Notes: generated by a model from the sequence alone, not told the origin. Positions 34,365 through 47,166 are shown, numbered from the stretch's first letter. The stretch: DNA of 64,000 nucleotides from Ziziphus jujuba (GCF_031755915.1 NC_083384.1:686001-750000), one strand, 5' to 3'. Made by a program: numbers and translations.

Positions 34365-35415
34365 TAAAATGTGCCATCTTAGAAAACCTATCTACTACAA
34401 CAAATATTGAATCCTTACCTGTCCTTGACCTAGGCAACCCAAGAATAAAATCCATAGACAAATCTACCCAAGGAAAGGTAGAAATCGGCAAAGGCTTATA
34501 CAATCCATGCGGTTTCAATGTTGATTTTGTTTTTCTGCACTTCAAACATCTTTCACAAATTCTCTCAACATCTCTCCTCATGTTAGGCCAATAAAAATGT
34601 TCTTGCAGCAAGGATAAAGTTTTTAAAATACCAAAATGACCCATTAAACCACCCCCATGACCTTCCCGAACCAATAATTCCCTAATACTACAATTAGGCA
34701 CACAAAGTTTATTTTCCTTAAACAAATACCCCTCAAATATGTAAAATTTATTAAATCCATGTTTCAAATAGATTCTAAAAATTTCTCCAAAGTCACTATC
34801 ATGCTCATAAAGTTTTTTCAATTGTTCAAATCCAAGCAATCTAGCATCTAAGGTAGAAAATAGCACATACCTTCGGGATAATGCATCGGCAACCACATTT
34901 TCCTTACCTTTTTTGTAGCGGATCACATATGGAAATGTTTCAATAAACTCAATCCACTTAGCATGCCTTCGGTTGAGCTTTCCTTGACCCTTGATATGCT
35001 TCAAAGACTCATGATCCGTATGAATCACAAACTCCTTTGGCATAAGATAATGCTGCCACGTCTCCAAAGCCCTCACCAAAGCATACATCTCCTTGTCATA
35101 AGTCGGGTAGTTTAGGGCAGCTCCATTCAATTTTTCACTAAAGTAGGCTATGGGCCTTCCTTCTTGCATTAAAACAGCTCCAATACCTACACCAGAAGCA
35201 TCACACTCAATTTCAAAAGTCTTAGAAAAATTTGGCAAAACTAACAAAGGTGCATTACACAAATTTTCTTTCAACAAATTAAAAGATTTTTCTTGTACTT
35301 CCCCCCATTTGAAGCCAACATTCTTCTTGACAACTTCATTCAATGGTGCTGCTATGGTACTAAAATCCTTGACAAATCTTCGATAAAAGCTTGCCAAGCC
35401 ATGAAAGCTCATCAC
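34264..35415 (-). pseudogene. Gypsy E RNase H and integrase start
   Basis: RNase H residues are present in [41 protein letters not shown] and [10 protein letters not shown]. The integrase zinc finger follows ([16 protein letters not shown] ... [12 protein letters not shown]) with the first core aspartate in [14 protein letters not shown]. The frame differs from RT upstream and from integrase downstream. Confidence 0.9.
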
Positions 35416-35504
35416 TTGGATGATAGAAGTAGGAACCGGCCACTATTGGATTGCTTTCACCTTAGCTTGGTCAACTTTGATTCCTGCAGCACTTACTACA
35501 AAAC

Positions 35505-36215
35505 CTAGAAACACAAGCTCTTCTTTGCAAAAGTCACATTTTTAATGTTAGCAAATAATCTTTCCTTTCTAATAACTTGCAAAACTTGCCTAAGTTGATC
35601 CACATGGTCATCCAAATTTCGGCTATATATTAGAATGTCATCAAAATAAACAACCACAAATTTACCAATAAACGGACGCATTACATGATTCATAAGCCTC
35701 ATGAAAGTACTAGGTGCATTGGATAATCCAAAAGGCATAACTAACCATTCATACAGTCCATATTTAGTTTTGAATGCGGTTTTCCATTCATCACCTTCTT
35801 TCATCCTAATTTGGTGATAACCACTCCTAAGATCAATTTTTGTAAACATGCAAGCACCATGCAACTCATCAAGCATATCATCTAATCTAGGAATGGGATG
35901 TCTATATTTGATGGTAATATTATTTATAGCCCTACAATCAACACACATTCTCCAAGAACCATCCTTTTTAGGTACCAACAAAACAGGAACAGCACATGGA
36001 CTTAAACTCTCATGAATATATCCTTTATCAAGCAAATCACTTACCTGTTTTTGCAGCTCCTTGGTCTCTTCGGGATTGCTCCTATAAGCTGGTCTATTTG
36101 GTATGGCAGCCCCTGGAACAAAGTCAATTTGATGTTCTATCCCTCAAATAGGTGGTAGTCCACTTGGAATCTCACTTGGGAAAACATCTCCAAATTCCTT
36201 CAAAAGAGAAAACAT
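35505..36215 (-). pseudogene. Gypsy E reverse transcriptase
   Basis: Palm motifs [33 protein letters not shown] and the YFDD box at 35637-35648 are complete. It is in the same frame as gag-protease, with stops at 36213-36215 (L-P-S then TGA) and near 36146-36148 (CGA to TGA in GLPPIRGIEH). A frameshift near 35510-35525 breaks it from RNase H. Confidence 0.9.
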
Positions 36216-38378
36216 TCAACTTGGCAATTCAAGTTCTTCAATGTTAGTTTGATCATTAAAATAATTTTCTTTATAGATCATGACCAGAAAAGGTTTCTCA
36301 CACTCAATAACCTTATTAATATCCCCTAAACTCAAATAAAAGTTGCTACTTGACCTTTCTTTTCTTTCTTTTCCTTTTCCCCCCCTGGATTGGCGCAAAC
36401 CTTCAGATTTTTCTTCCTTCTCTAAGCTCTCGGGTTTGCCACTTTCTTTCCCCTCTCTTTTGGATTTTCCTTGCTCTTTCCACTCAATATGAGCCTTAGA
36501 AACCTTACCTTGACCAGCAACCTCATTCTTACCTTCTTGAAAGGATGGTGAAGCCGTTGGTGCCATACTTGCTTTTTCCTTGAGCTTTTCGGCTTCTCTC
36601 CTTTGTTGCATTTGTAATTGGTCTTTGTAAACCTCCTTAGGAGATAATGGCTCCAGCTTGACCTTCTTCCCTTTAAACCTGAAAACAATACTATTTTCTC
36701 GACCAAAATGAGTAGCATCTTTATCAAATTGCCATGGCCTACCTAATAGTATATGTCCAGCAATCATGGGTACAATATCACATAAAACTACATCCTCATA
36801 TCTACCTATATTAAATTTTACTTTGGCTTGTTTATTCACTTTTATTTCATCACCATCATTAAGCCATTGTAATCTATAAGGTTCTGGATGTTTAATAGTT
36901 ATTAAGCCTAATTTATCAACTACAATGTTACTAATTACATTTGTACAACTTCCACTATCAATAATCATACTACAAATCTTACCTTGAATTTCACATCGGG
37001 TGTGGAAGATGTTCTCTCTTTGAATTTCATCCTCATCTTTGTATGCAGCAAGTACTCTCCTAGAAAGCAAGTTTAATTCAGCATTGGATGCTTGCAAGGT
37101 TTCGGGTTCATCCTCCAAGTCCTCCTCCTCTTGCTTGGCTTCATCCTCACTTTCTTCACTTTTCGATTCTAGCTCGTCATTGCCCTTTAACACCATGATT
37201 CTTCTATTCGGGCATTGGCTAGCGATGTGTCCTCCTCCCTGGCACTTAAAACACACAACATCATGAGTTCTAGAAGGTTTATGATCTAATTTTACCTCAT
37301 TCTTTGGTGCTTGGACAGATTTGGTTCTAGTCTCCTTCCTTGGCCAATTTGAGCTTTCTTCTTTTACTTTCAGCTTTGGCTTGCTCTCATAGATGGGATT
37401 GTTCCTCCAGCCACTTGAATTGGACCTTCCACTGTTGGAAACAACTCCAAACCATGATCTTACACCCCTCCTCTTGAATTGATGCTCTAATTTAATAGCC
37501 ACATGCAGCAGCTCCTCCAATTCAACATATTGTTGCAATTCTAGTTGATTGGCTATTTCACGATTCAAACCACCAAGAAATCTTTCCATTGTTGCTTCCC
37601 TATCTTCATTCAAGTTCAATCTCATCATAAGCATCTCCATCTCCTTGTAATAATCCTCCACGGATCCATGTCCTTGAGATAAAGATTGAAGTCTTTGATG
37701 CAGCAACCTATGATAGTGTGATGGTACGAATCGCTTCCGCATGGCTCCTTTCATTTGTCGCCATGTTGTAATTAAGTCATCACCAACTCTCCTTCGGGTG
37801 TTTTGCTCATTTGTCCACCATTGGAGTGCATAATGTCCAAACTCCATTGCTGCCAATTTCACCTTCTTAGCCTCCGAATAATTATGGCGGTCAAATATCA
37901 TCTCCATCTTTTCTTCCCACTCCATATAAGCTTCGGGATCACTTTTACCCATAAAAGGTGGGATATTAACCTTGATATTTCCCAAATCTTCATCTATATC
38001 TTCCCTCCTATATCTCCCACGGCCAGCTCTATCTTGGACAGCAAAGGTTTCGTCCATACCTTCCTCAAAATCACCGTCGAATGGCTCCTCATCAAATTCC
38101 TCTCTCGGCCTCTCGCGACCTCCTCGTCCTCGGCCTCGTCCTCCATGGAATTCTTGCCTATTTCTTGTATTCGGCCTTCCTTGTGAGGCTTCTAGTCTTC
38201 CCACTCTTTAATTTACATGCTCAAATTGAGCACTAACCCGCTGTATTGATTCCAAAATAGCTCTCATGTCCACTTGGTCTCCACTCCCGGTAGCTCGGTC
38301 ATCGCCATGAAATGCTACGGACTCTTCCTCATTGATCCTCAAGGGTGGATCCCCACTTCTTATTCTAGAATCTGCCAT
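36216..38378 (-). pseudogene. Gypsy E gag, zinc knuckle and protease
   Basis: Start chosen at MADSRIRSGDPPLR (38378), shared with F. One CAA-to-TAA change (38208-38210, in HVNQRMGRLE) is the only stop in over 700 codons. Gag core SDPEAYMEWEEKMEMIF, zinc knuckle CFKCQGGGHIASQC and protease site IIDSGS are all intact, followed by the Lys/Glu-rich linker that ends FYLSLGDINKVI. Read through that stop would give a complete Gag-PR precursor. Confidence 0.92.
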
Positions 38379-38396
38379 GTTAGGAAAATAATGCAA

Positions 38397-39526
38397 AAAT
38401 AAAATAAATCCTCACAATATTCACTCCCTCACGTCTTTCACTCAAACAAGGTCTCGACACTCGTGTTTGCACACTAGTTTCGGCTTTTACCCTCTTTTAA
38501 GCTCACACACTCTTGCCTTTTTCCACTCAATGAATTATCTAAAAGTTCTAATTAAAACACCCACAAAAAAGCAATTAGATCACTAGTATGTTTTAATTAA
38601 ACTTATCAACAAAACAGTAGCAAAAAGTAGGCAATACCGAAAGAATCCAACAAATCCTAATTTTTCGGCTTTCTAGACAAGAAAACACAAAATAATGGTA
38701 AAACGTTGGAATTTTTGAAAACTGCACCAGATGGTAGTAGATTATGAGTTCAAGAATAAAATTCCAGGAAAAGAAATTCAAATACGATCAAGAATCAAAG
38801 AGAACAAAAATATAGAAAAGTGTTGGTTGTTGTTCTTGTAATTCAAGTTTTGTATCAATTCCTTTAACTAATTTTAATCCAAAAAATTTAATCACCCAAA
38901 ATCCAAATATCCAGCAGCAAGAATAATTTCCCAGCAACTCAAATATTGAATAAATAATCAAAAACCAGCAGCTCCAACAAATTTCCAGCAAACAAATCAA
39001 ACTCCAACAAACTGAATTTTTTTTTTTTTTTTATTCGACTTTACCTCTTCTTTCTTTTTTTCTTTTTTTTCATTTCTTTTTTTTTTTTTTCACTCACAGA
39101 ACTCAAACAACTGCAGTAGCAAGAATAATTACCAAAACTGCAGTTCCAACTCCAAAACAAACACCAAACCGTGACCTCCAAATAAACACAATGTGCAGTT
39201 TTTTTTTTTTTTTTAAATGATGCCGCAAACTTCTTCTTTTTTTTTTTTTTTAATATATGAATGCAAATTTCTAAGACTAAAACAGCAAAGAAAAATCAAC
39301 AAAAACCAAATTAACAAGAACAATGATAAAAGACAACCAACAAACTAGGAAACAAAAATACGATAAAACTAGGAAATCCTAATTCAACTAGGAATGAATT
39401 TTTTTTTTTTTTTTTAAGATGCTGAACGTGTATAGGATGGATGCAACCTTAACCTAATGCTAAAATTGTAGAATAACACAAAAACAAATAAAGCAAATAA
39501 AGATAGATCAAACTTGAACAAAACCA
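38397..39526 (-). other. 5' leader of gypsy E
   Basis: AT-rich, with homopolymer T runs near 39017-39090, 39199-39216 and 39236-39252; co-linear with the F leader. No gene. Confidence 0.75.
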
Positions 39527-39538
39527 GGTTCTGATACC
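39527..39538 (-). promoter_or_regulatory. Primer-binding site of gypsy E
   Basis: Minus strand TGGTATCAGAACC begins here; the usual site is TGGTATCAGAGC, so one base differs. Three bases separate it from the LTR. Confidence 0.82.
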
Positions 39539-39541
39539 AAA

Positions 39542-40672
39542 TGATACGAACTTAGGACGACCTGCTCCTAAACCCGTATTATATTAGCCCGGATCTTTAA
39601 TTAAGTTCAAGTTCTAATGGAATGGACCTCAACCCCTAACCAACCTGTGGTTAGAAACCTTGGTATAATGTAGACGCCACAATAGGGGATGGAAAACCTA
39701 TTGATAAGTCAAGCTAAAACAACCAATTCTCTAATGGTGTTTTAGGTGTTCTCAAAGAACAAAGAGATAATTAATCTCACAAGTATTTTCTCAATCAAAT
39801 CAAAGTTGTATTCATCTTGAAAAATAAGCCTTTAATAGGCTTTGAAAGAAACACAATAAACCCTAAAAACCCTAGGAAAAATCGGCCACACAATGAAGAA
39901 GTCTACCTTGGCCGAAACTTTCCTTTTCCTAATCTAATTTGGATTAATTAATTCCTTTATTTTGAATTAGGAATTAATTAATTTACAATGAAAATAATAA
40001 AATAATAACTTTCCTAAACTTATTTGTCCAGAAAATAAATAAATAAAAACTAAAAATAATGGTAGTTTCCTAAAACAAAAAGTAGAATAAAATTAGGAAA
40101 CTAAAATACTAGCTTTTTGACTAAATTGACTTTGAGCAATCTTTGACCAAAGTGAGCTCCAAATCAGCTTCAATATGCTTTGTAGGATGCCAAATAAGCT
40201 TATTGTGAAGTTCCTCACGTTGCCCTTGCTTGGAAGTATGAGAAAAGGCTAATACAGTAAAGTACAGTAAAGCCAGCAAGGAATACAGCAAATCCGGCCT
40301 TTCCTTCTCCTTGTGCGCAAACCACCTTGTTGGTCGGCTTTGAAGCTGTTTTGGATGGTTTCTATGACTCATCCTCCATATGAATTGAACCCATAAAAAT
40401 GGGGTTCCAATTCATACAACCCGGCCTCCTTATTATCACCAAAAACGTCACCCAACCTTGTTTTGGCTTCTATTGCTTGTATGAGTAAAATAGGCCTTGG
40501 TTCTTTAGATGTGGCCAACCCCTCTTGACTATGACTTATTGCTTGTATGAAAACAGCAAGATTGTCCTTGAACTTCTTGGCTTGGGCCCTAGTGATCGGT
40601 CCCACCTTCATTTGTAATGGGTCAGCACCCCAGCGGGTTGTCGGTCGAGCAGTCTCGGGTGGATTCGCATCA
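39542..40672 (-). repeat. 5' LTR of gypsy E
   Basis: 1131 bp, same length as the 3' LTR, ending at the TSD TTAAG (40673-40677). It contains the coding tail open on the minus strand from about 40669 to 40369 ([17 protein letters not shown]). Confidence 0.95.
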
Positions 40673-40677
40673 TTAAG

Positions 40678-40995
40678 TTGACTCCATTGATGCATTAATG
40701 ACCAAATAAAAAAAAGGTAAAAGTACTACCTCCAAGCTACACCCTTCTCTGCTACCAAATCATAGATCTTCCAGAACAGACAAAAAAAAGCGAATGAGCT
40801 CACTCGATTCGCGTCTGATCCTCCATTCTTTCTCATAGATTGATGCAGAAAAGAAGTAACTTAAACCCTTTTTAAAACGAACTCTCCACTCCCTATTATC
40901 TGGACTTTTAAGAGGCCCTCGGGTTACATAAAAATGGTCATATAATGAGATCTACTCATGGGAGATAGGTACGTTACCCCCCTCGGGGGGATAGT
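40678..40995. other. Mitochondrial-like spacer right of gypsy E
   Basis: Continuation of the block interrupted at 32451. No gene seen. Confidence 0.4.
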
Positions 40996-41168
40996 CATAG
41001 CTAAAAAAACGCCAGTAACTATCTGAATGACTAAACAAATACCAGCTAACGGACCGAACCCCCACCAATAACTAAGATTGCTCAGGTTGGATAATCTATC
41101 AAATGCTGATTCAGTGTGGAGGCTATAGGTTGTTTAAGAAGAGAGAATCGTTGGTTCCTTATAGTCAT
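40996..41168 (-). pseudogene. cob: cob N-terminal fragment
   Basis: From the start [15 protein letters not shown] through NQHLIDYPT to the region of [19 protein letters not shown] one-base deletion at the PTPSNL position shifts the frame, and the match ends at 40996. Cytochrome b is the haem-binding subunit of complex III; this piece has no function. Confidence 0.87.
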
Positions 41169-42742
41169 TTATCTTTCCTATCGTGACCACTCTGGTTCCC
41201 CCACCTTTTTAGCGTTCTGGGGCCCTACTTACTTACTATATATATATTGAAATTATATATATATTTTGAAGATTCTTCTTTCCGGGAGAAAGAATTCTAA
41301 AAAAAAAGGACTTTTTATGCAAATCCTTTTCTTTTAGGAAGATGTAATTATGATATTGACCTTCCTTGCTCAGCTTTTCCTCTCCCGGAGGTGATCTTAA
41401 GAAACAGAAAGGATTATTTCGTGTGGCTCGTCCGGAATGTTTTGATGGCTGGTAGCGGTTAGAGCAGGAAGTGCGGCATTGATGGGTTATTCAAATAAGA
41501 GGACTTCACCGATCGATCAAGTACTAGCATAAAGTAGAGCTTGGATAGCTGTTAGGGTCTATATAAATGTGAAAAGCAGATTCCCCTTCTCGTTATCCAA
41601 GCCGCGGTTGAAACAAGGGGCGAAGTGGGACCATCACCTGCATATTCAAGTAATCCCGTTCTCCCTAATGAGCTAAGCCAAGACAAAGAAGTAATCCAAT
41701 GAGTGAAATCCTCCTCTATCAACCGGATATGAAAGCCCATCCGCACCTGCCTCACTAGTGGTCCAGGTCCATATCTTCCAAAAACCCCCTTTCTTCAAAA
41801 ATTCTTCTTTATTAAAGCCCTGCTCCCATTCTTTAATACCATCCAGTTCTTAATTATCAGTTAAGATAGGAAGCTAAATCATCGCATAAGGGTAAAATAC
41901 ATGCATTGGATAGCAAGTCCGAGGATAGCTAGAACTAATGAACTAGGTTAACTCATCAGAATAACCGCCCCTCTTAGCCCGATAACTCTTTAGGAAAGTC
42001 TTATGAAAGATAGAGTCCACTTCTAGGTCTTTGATCTCACCCAATCCTGTATGCCATGCTAGTTTGAAAAGTCTCCATCCTTTTTCTTTCTTCCTTAAAT
42101 GGCGTTTCGGCCCGTTACACGTTATACACCTTCTCCTTTTCCTAAAGCCCATAAAGAAATGCATAAAAAAGAAAAAAGGAAAGATGTTGACCGGAGAGAT
42201 TTCCATTTTATGGAGAAAAGCAAAAACGAAAGTTGGATAATTTGTCCCCTTCTTGCATCAGGTCTCGTCCCTCTAACCTTAACCTAAGGGTTCGGGTTAT
42301 GTATGACCAGCCGAAAAGAGGCCCTCTAGATGCCTTCTAAAGTATTCCGATCGAAGGTTGAAGTTTCATTCATTCTTACTAGACGACTACCTTAAAAAAG
42401 CCATTAACAACATCTTCTTGGGGCTAAGCATTTCCACTTATTCAAGGCGGAAGGCGTTAATGAAAATGTTGATGAAGAAAGCTGACTCCCTATGAGCCAT
42501 TTTACAACCTTTCTTTTTCGGAGGGTCGGCGGGACATGGGAGCCTTAGCTCATGCATCGGTTTATCGTCGGCAAGAACATCTTGATCGAAAGCTCCACTG
42601 TTCTGAATAATGATAAAGACTTTTCTAAATTCGATCAAATCGATTGAGAATCTCATCATCTGTTAGGTGGGCCAATCATCTATCATGAATCCATTTAGAG
42701 GTGCATTGAACAACCAGTGTCGTCTTGTCTTCATCCGTTCCC

Positions 42743-43006
42743 CTATGACCTCAGGACTTGGCTGTTCCTTTCTTTAGCAAGGATGAAACTTCCAATGTCA
42801 CCGAGACCAACAGAAAGAAATGCGCCTCCCACTTCACCAGACACTTCTTTTCTTTCTTTTATTTTTTTTTTCCCATAAGCTAAGGCATGTTCTTTATGTT
42901 GCAACTGATGGAAAGATGGAGAATCATCCACCCTGAGAATAAGACTTATGTAATCCCAAATATCTTTAGCAGTCGCAAAAGAGGTGATGGTGTATATGGG
43001 GCTCAA
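42743..43006 (-). pseudogene. Possible copia-type gag remnant
   Basis: The segment YTITSFATAKDIWDYISLIL resembles the gag motif of copia elements (ATAKEIWDxL), seen elsewhere as old remnants in plant mitochondrial genomes. Only about 40 residues resemble it. Confidence 0.3.
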
Positions 43007-44301
43007 AGGAAGTACTGAAGACAGAAGCTCATGCCAAACAATAGCCCTTTATGCCTTGTGAAAACCGAAACAACTTATTGGCGGAAATAACTGGAACTAT
43101 GCACGCACCCAGGCACCCGTGTAACCCGCACATACATGTGTGCATGTATGCGCGTACTTTAGCCCCGGGTGGGTGGGATAAGGGTTTAGGAACGTAACAG
43201 AGCTAATAAATATCGGAACGGAGAGATAACAAGCTTATTAGCTACCCCATAAAGGGACGAGAAATAGCTCCCGAAGGGAGATATTTCGAATGGTGAGTTG
43301 TCATTTTTGATTTCTTTCCATGAAAGGGGGGCGGGCTGAGACCAGAACATAGAACACATCACCATAAGTCTCAGGATGGGCCATCCCCGTGGTAGGAAAC
43401 ACGTCCCAGTCCCTTACTGTTAATTAGCCGGCGAGACTCCTTACCCCTTACCCCAACCAATACCATGAAAGCCCTACCATTATATTTAAAAAAATGAAAG
43501 GTGCCGTGACGTGATTTTCACACACAATAAGCTTCTTCAAGCGAGGTCTCTCACATCTCCTGATGCTTGGGTACAGCCCTACCCTTGTATCCTGCACTTT
43601 CATTCTACGCTAAATCTCGATACCTTTCCCTCGTCGACTTTTCAATGAACTCGTGTAAAGGCTCTCAAACGAAGGAGCTATCCTTAAGAGACAGACAAAA
43701 GCAGAGGCAGGCTTAGTAAGCTTTCTCACCTGGATCAACAGAAAAAGCAACTGAAACTCGATCGATGGAAGTTCCCTTTTCTCTTGGTCCAGCCTATCCA
43801 ATTGTCGGAAAGGGAGAATGAGCGGGCGGACCTCCCACACAAACACAAGGGTAGGAGGGGGTCAACCTAGTTCGTCTAACCCCAATCAACTACATCCGAC
43901 AGCCAATGAAATGCGGCCTTTTCAGCAACTGGTTACTAATGATATCCAGATCTTTGACCAGTTAATTGAATTGTTTGCTAACGATCCTAGTCAACAGCCT
44001 ATCGATGATGCATTTAGCATCTCGGTGCCCCTATAGAGTAAGGCTCTTCTTCTGCGAGACTCCATCAAAATCCGCCACTCGTTGGTTGGTGTTCAATTCT
44101 TTTTATTGAGACTATGCCTTCAATTCCATTTTTCGTTTCCCTAGTCACAGTATTCTTGTCCCAAAAGGGACGGGAAAAAACCCACTAGAAAGAACGGGGG
44201 GTCACCGACGGTAGTCCACTTTATCCGTGACTCTAACCTATCCTTAAAAGAAGCTGGATCATCTGGAGTTAGATCAGCTGGAGTAGCTACTTACCTAACA
44301 G

Positions 44302-44646
44302 GTGTTCGAATCTGTACCAAAGTCAGTAACAAAGGGAGAAGAAAGCTCCTTCAGTGACAGCCAAAGAAAAATGCTTCTTTTGAAACACGTTGCTGAGGAA
44401 GGCCATGACAGGATTACAATTGCAGGGCTGGTTCCACTTCAACCTTCCTGTGAATGTTACCCCAGTGTTGGGATCAAAAAAGTCTCTAGTGTCCTCACAT
44501 TGGATTTCGTGGACACTAAAGGGTTGGATGTCTCCATCTATTCTTTATTCCTGGCTAAACCCAACCGGCGATTTACGACAAGTCTTTCTTCATTTTTAGA
44601 GCAAGAAGCGGAACTACAAGAAAGCTTTCTTTATCTTTATGGATAA
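44302..44646 (+). CDS. Hypothetical ORF, 114 codons
   Basis: Open frame starting MFESVPKSVTKGEESS and ending ELQESFLYLYG, in the mitochondrial-like block just left of copia A. No signal peptide, membrane segment or motif was recognised. It may be a chance frame. Confidence 0.2.
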   Translation: MFESVPKSVTKGEESSFSDSQRKMLLLKHVAEEGHDRITIAGLVPLQPSCECYPSVGIKKVSSVLTLDFVDTKGLDVSIYSLFLAKPNRRFTTSLSSFLEQEAELQESFLYLYG

Positions 44647-44704
44647 CCAATTCATTTTCAAGTATAGTTGCCACTGCTTACAGCCTTCTGTAGTATGGGG
44701 ACCT

Positions 44705-45726
44705 TGATGGAATTTGGTGTAGGTTTATGTTGTTGTACCCTAGAGCACAATCATTCAAGGTGTTAGTCAAGAATGATTGTTGTTGGTTCTTGGTTCTTGG
44801 TTCTTGATTTTGTTTTTTTTTTTTTTTTTTTTTTTGGGTTTGTTTAGGTTTTGTTTCTGGTTTTAATGGAGGTTTAGGGTTCTTGAAAAGGTTGTTAGCT
44901 TTTAGGAAGAAGAAGAAACCAAAAATGTAGTAGTTGAGAGAGAGAGAGCCAAAAATGTTGTTTTTCAAAATCTGTTTTTTGAATATTTTCTTTCCCAACG
45001 TTTTTCATTACAATTTTCATACTTTTAAATACATCAAAAAGACAATAAGGCATGCTTCCATATTGAGCAATAAATACAAAAGCATTAAAAGTAACCAACC
45101 AAGCCAAACTACCTCAACTAACTCTAATCAATGTGCTGGGCATGCAAGAAACCTTCTTTAATGGGCAGTTCAGCTTGTCTAAGGTATTTGAATTTGAAAC
45201 CCATCTCCATTTGACTTACAAATTGGAGGGAAGCCTTTTTAAATATTAAACCATGTTCTAAACAAAAACCAGATAAAAAAAAGTCCATTTACCCATTTAA
45301 AAGTAATCAAACCCGAGGCAGTTTTGCCCAGTTTTCTGGGCAACAACACTGCACAAGGGTCAGATTGTTTTGGGCTTACCTCAGCCTTCCCAGCTCCAAA
45401 TGGGGCCATTCTTTTTGCTGCTGCTTCCTCTGCATATCTCGTTTATCGTATCCAAAATTCAGATCTAAATACCAAACCTACTTCAAACGGCATCCAAGGA
45501 AGTGGACTTATGTTGCTGGAAATACAATTCCAGCAACTAGACAAAAAAGGCCTTAAGCTAGATAATGAGCTTAGGGCATTACAAAAAGGACATTGTTCTT
45601 GAACATTACAAGATAAAATAAAATACATAGACATAAACAATGTTTGGTCTTTGATGTTGCAGAACAAAGAGTGCAAGTGTAACCGAACTACCTTGCACAT
45701 TGTGGCAAGATCACCACATTTCAACA
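44705..45726 (-). repeat. 3' LTR of copia A
   Basis: 1022 bp, plus-strand ends TGATGGAATTTGG and TTTCAACA. It contains the pol stop codon TGA within its first six bases (minus TGTTGA). Confidence 0.92.
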
Positions 45727-47166
45727 CTCCTCCTTGGTGTTCTTGCTTGAAATATTTAGAAGCTTCCTCAAGGTCTCAAATCTTGCTTTTGGAAGTCGCT
45801 TGGTGAAGAAATCTGCAAGGTTATCTTCAGTCTTGATATATTCCAAGCTTACTTCTCCATTTTCTTCAAACTCCCTCAAAGAGTGATACTTCACCGGTAT
45901 GTGTTTTGTCCTTCCATGTTGAACGGGATTCTTGGCTATTGATATGGCTGAAGTGTTATCACATTTGATGATGGTTGAACCCTCTTGAGGATAACCAAGG
46001 TCCTCCAATAATTTCCTAAGCCAAATGCATTGATTTGCACATGAAGAGCAAGCAATGTACTCGGCTTCGGCGGTGCTTTGAGCGGTTGTTGCTTGCTTCT
46101 TTGCATTCCATGAGAATGGTCCACTACCAAGTGAGAAAAGATACCCCGAAGTGCTCTTCATATCATCCAAGCATCCAGCCCAATCACTATCCGAGTAGGC
46201 CCTTAATCTCATCACATCTTGCCTATCATACCAAACTCCAAAGTCTTGTGTTCCTTTTAAGTATCTAAGAATTCTTTTGGCACCTACAAAATGGTTTTGG
46301 GATGGTGCTTGCATATATCTAGACAAAACACATGTGGCATGCATAATATCCGGTCTTGATGAACATACATAGAGCAATCTTCCTATCATGCTTCTATATA
46401 GGGTCGGGTTTACCTTTGGTGTGCCATCCTCCTCCTTGTATTTGTCTCCTTGGCTCATTGGTGTTGACATTGGCTTGCATTCATCAAGGTTGAACTTTTT
46501 CAAAAGATCTTTGATGTATTTCTCTTGAGATATGAAAATACCCCTACAGCATTGCATCACTTCCACTCCAAGGAAGTAATTCATTTCACCAAGGCTTGAC
46601 ATGTCAAACTCCTTTTCAAGTTCATTTTTCAAAACTTCCACATTCTTTTCATTTTCACCCGTGACCAACAAATCATCCACATAGAGTGAGATAACAATCA
46701 TGCCTTCTTCATTCCTTATGTATAGTGTTGGCTCATTTGGACTCCTCCTAAAGCCTTGGTAGGTCAAGTAACCATCAATCTTGCCATACCAAGCCCTAGG
46801 TGCTTGCTTTAACCAGTAAAGTGCCTTGTGTAGATGGTAGACTTTGTCCTCATGTCCTTGAACAATGAAGCCCTCGGGTTGCTTGACATAAACCTCCTCT
46901 TGAAGCACACCATTCAAGAAAGCCGACATTACATCAAGGTGGTACACCTTCCATGACATTGAGGCCGAGATGGATAGGATGAGCCTTATGGTCTCCATTC
47001 TTGCAACCGGTGCAAACGTCTCTCCATAATCTACACCCGCTTGTTGTGCATAGCCTTTTGCCACAAGCCTTGCCTTGTGCTTGCATATTGTTCCATCCGG
47101 GTTGAACTTGGTCCTAAAGATCCACTTTACACCAATTGGTTTCTTGTTTTTAGGTTTAGAAACCAA
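45721..47166 (-). pseudogene. Copia A reverse transcriptase and RNase H (open, 481 codons)
   Basis: Longest continuous pol frame in the window. RT has YHLDVMSAFLNG (K replaced by M beside the catalytic aspartate; B has DVKSAF), LHKALYWLKQAPRAW (W where B has G) and YVDD at 46672-46683. RNase H is complete, with acidic residues in SDSDWAG, AEAEY, KCDNTSA and TEDNLADFFTK. A one-base loss near 47150 (ACCAATTTC; B has ACCAAGTTTC) separates it from the upstream frame. The domain itself looks functional apart from the two substitutions. Confidence 0.9.

Larger units (their letters stand above)
32452..40672 (-). mobile_element. Full-length Ty3-gypsy element E
   Basis: 8221 bp on the minus strand, with two 1131-bp LTRs and identical 5-bp TSDs TTAAG at 32447-32451 and 40673-40677, inserted in mitochondrial-like DNA. 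Order from the right is LTR, primer-binding site, leader, gag-zinc knuckle-protease, RT, RNase H, integrase, polypurine tract, LTR. The two LTRs differ at roughly 20 positions by eye, about 98% identical, so this is one of the younger insertions. Three in-frame stops and two frameshifts interrupt the polyprotein. Confidence 0.95.
41169..44704. other. Mitochondrial-like spacer, mostly no gene
   Basis: GC-richer, spacer-like. It contains AT runs at 41238-41268, the 38-bp repeat at 42342-42379, and short frames such as 41552-41755 (minus) and 42099-42287 (plus) without recognisable motifs. A minus frame at 42438-42659 (DQDVLADDKPMHELRLPCP) is not assigned. Confidence 0.4.

Noticed and set aside
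42099..42287. Small plus-strand ORF starting MAFRPVTRYTPSPFPK
   Set aside because: No recognisable family, and its lysine-rich run is low-complexity; not enough to call a gene.
26214..44704. A true mitochondrial chromosome segment
   Set aside because: Possible, but cob is in two unlinked pieces, rrn26 is a 145-base scrap, and the flanking blocks are plastid DNA with nuclear-type retroelements. A nuclear locus explains more of it.
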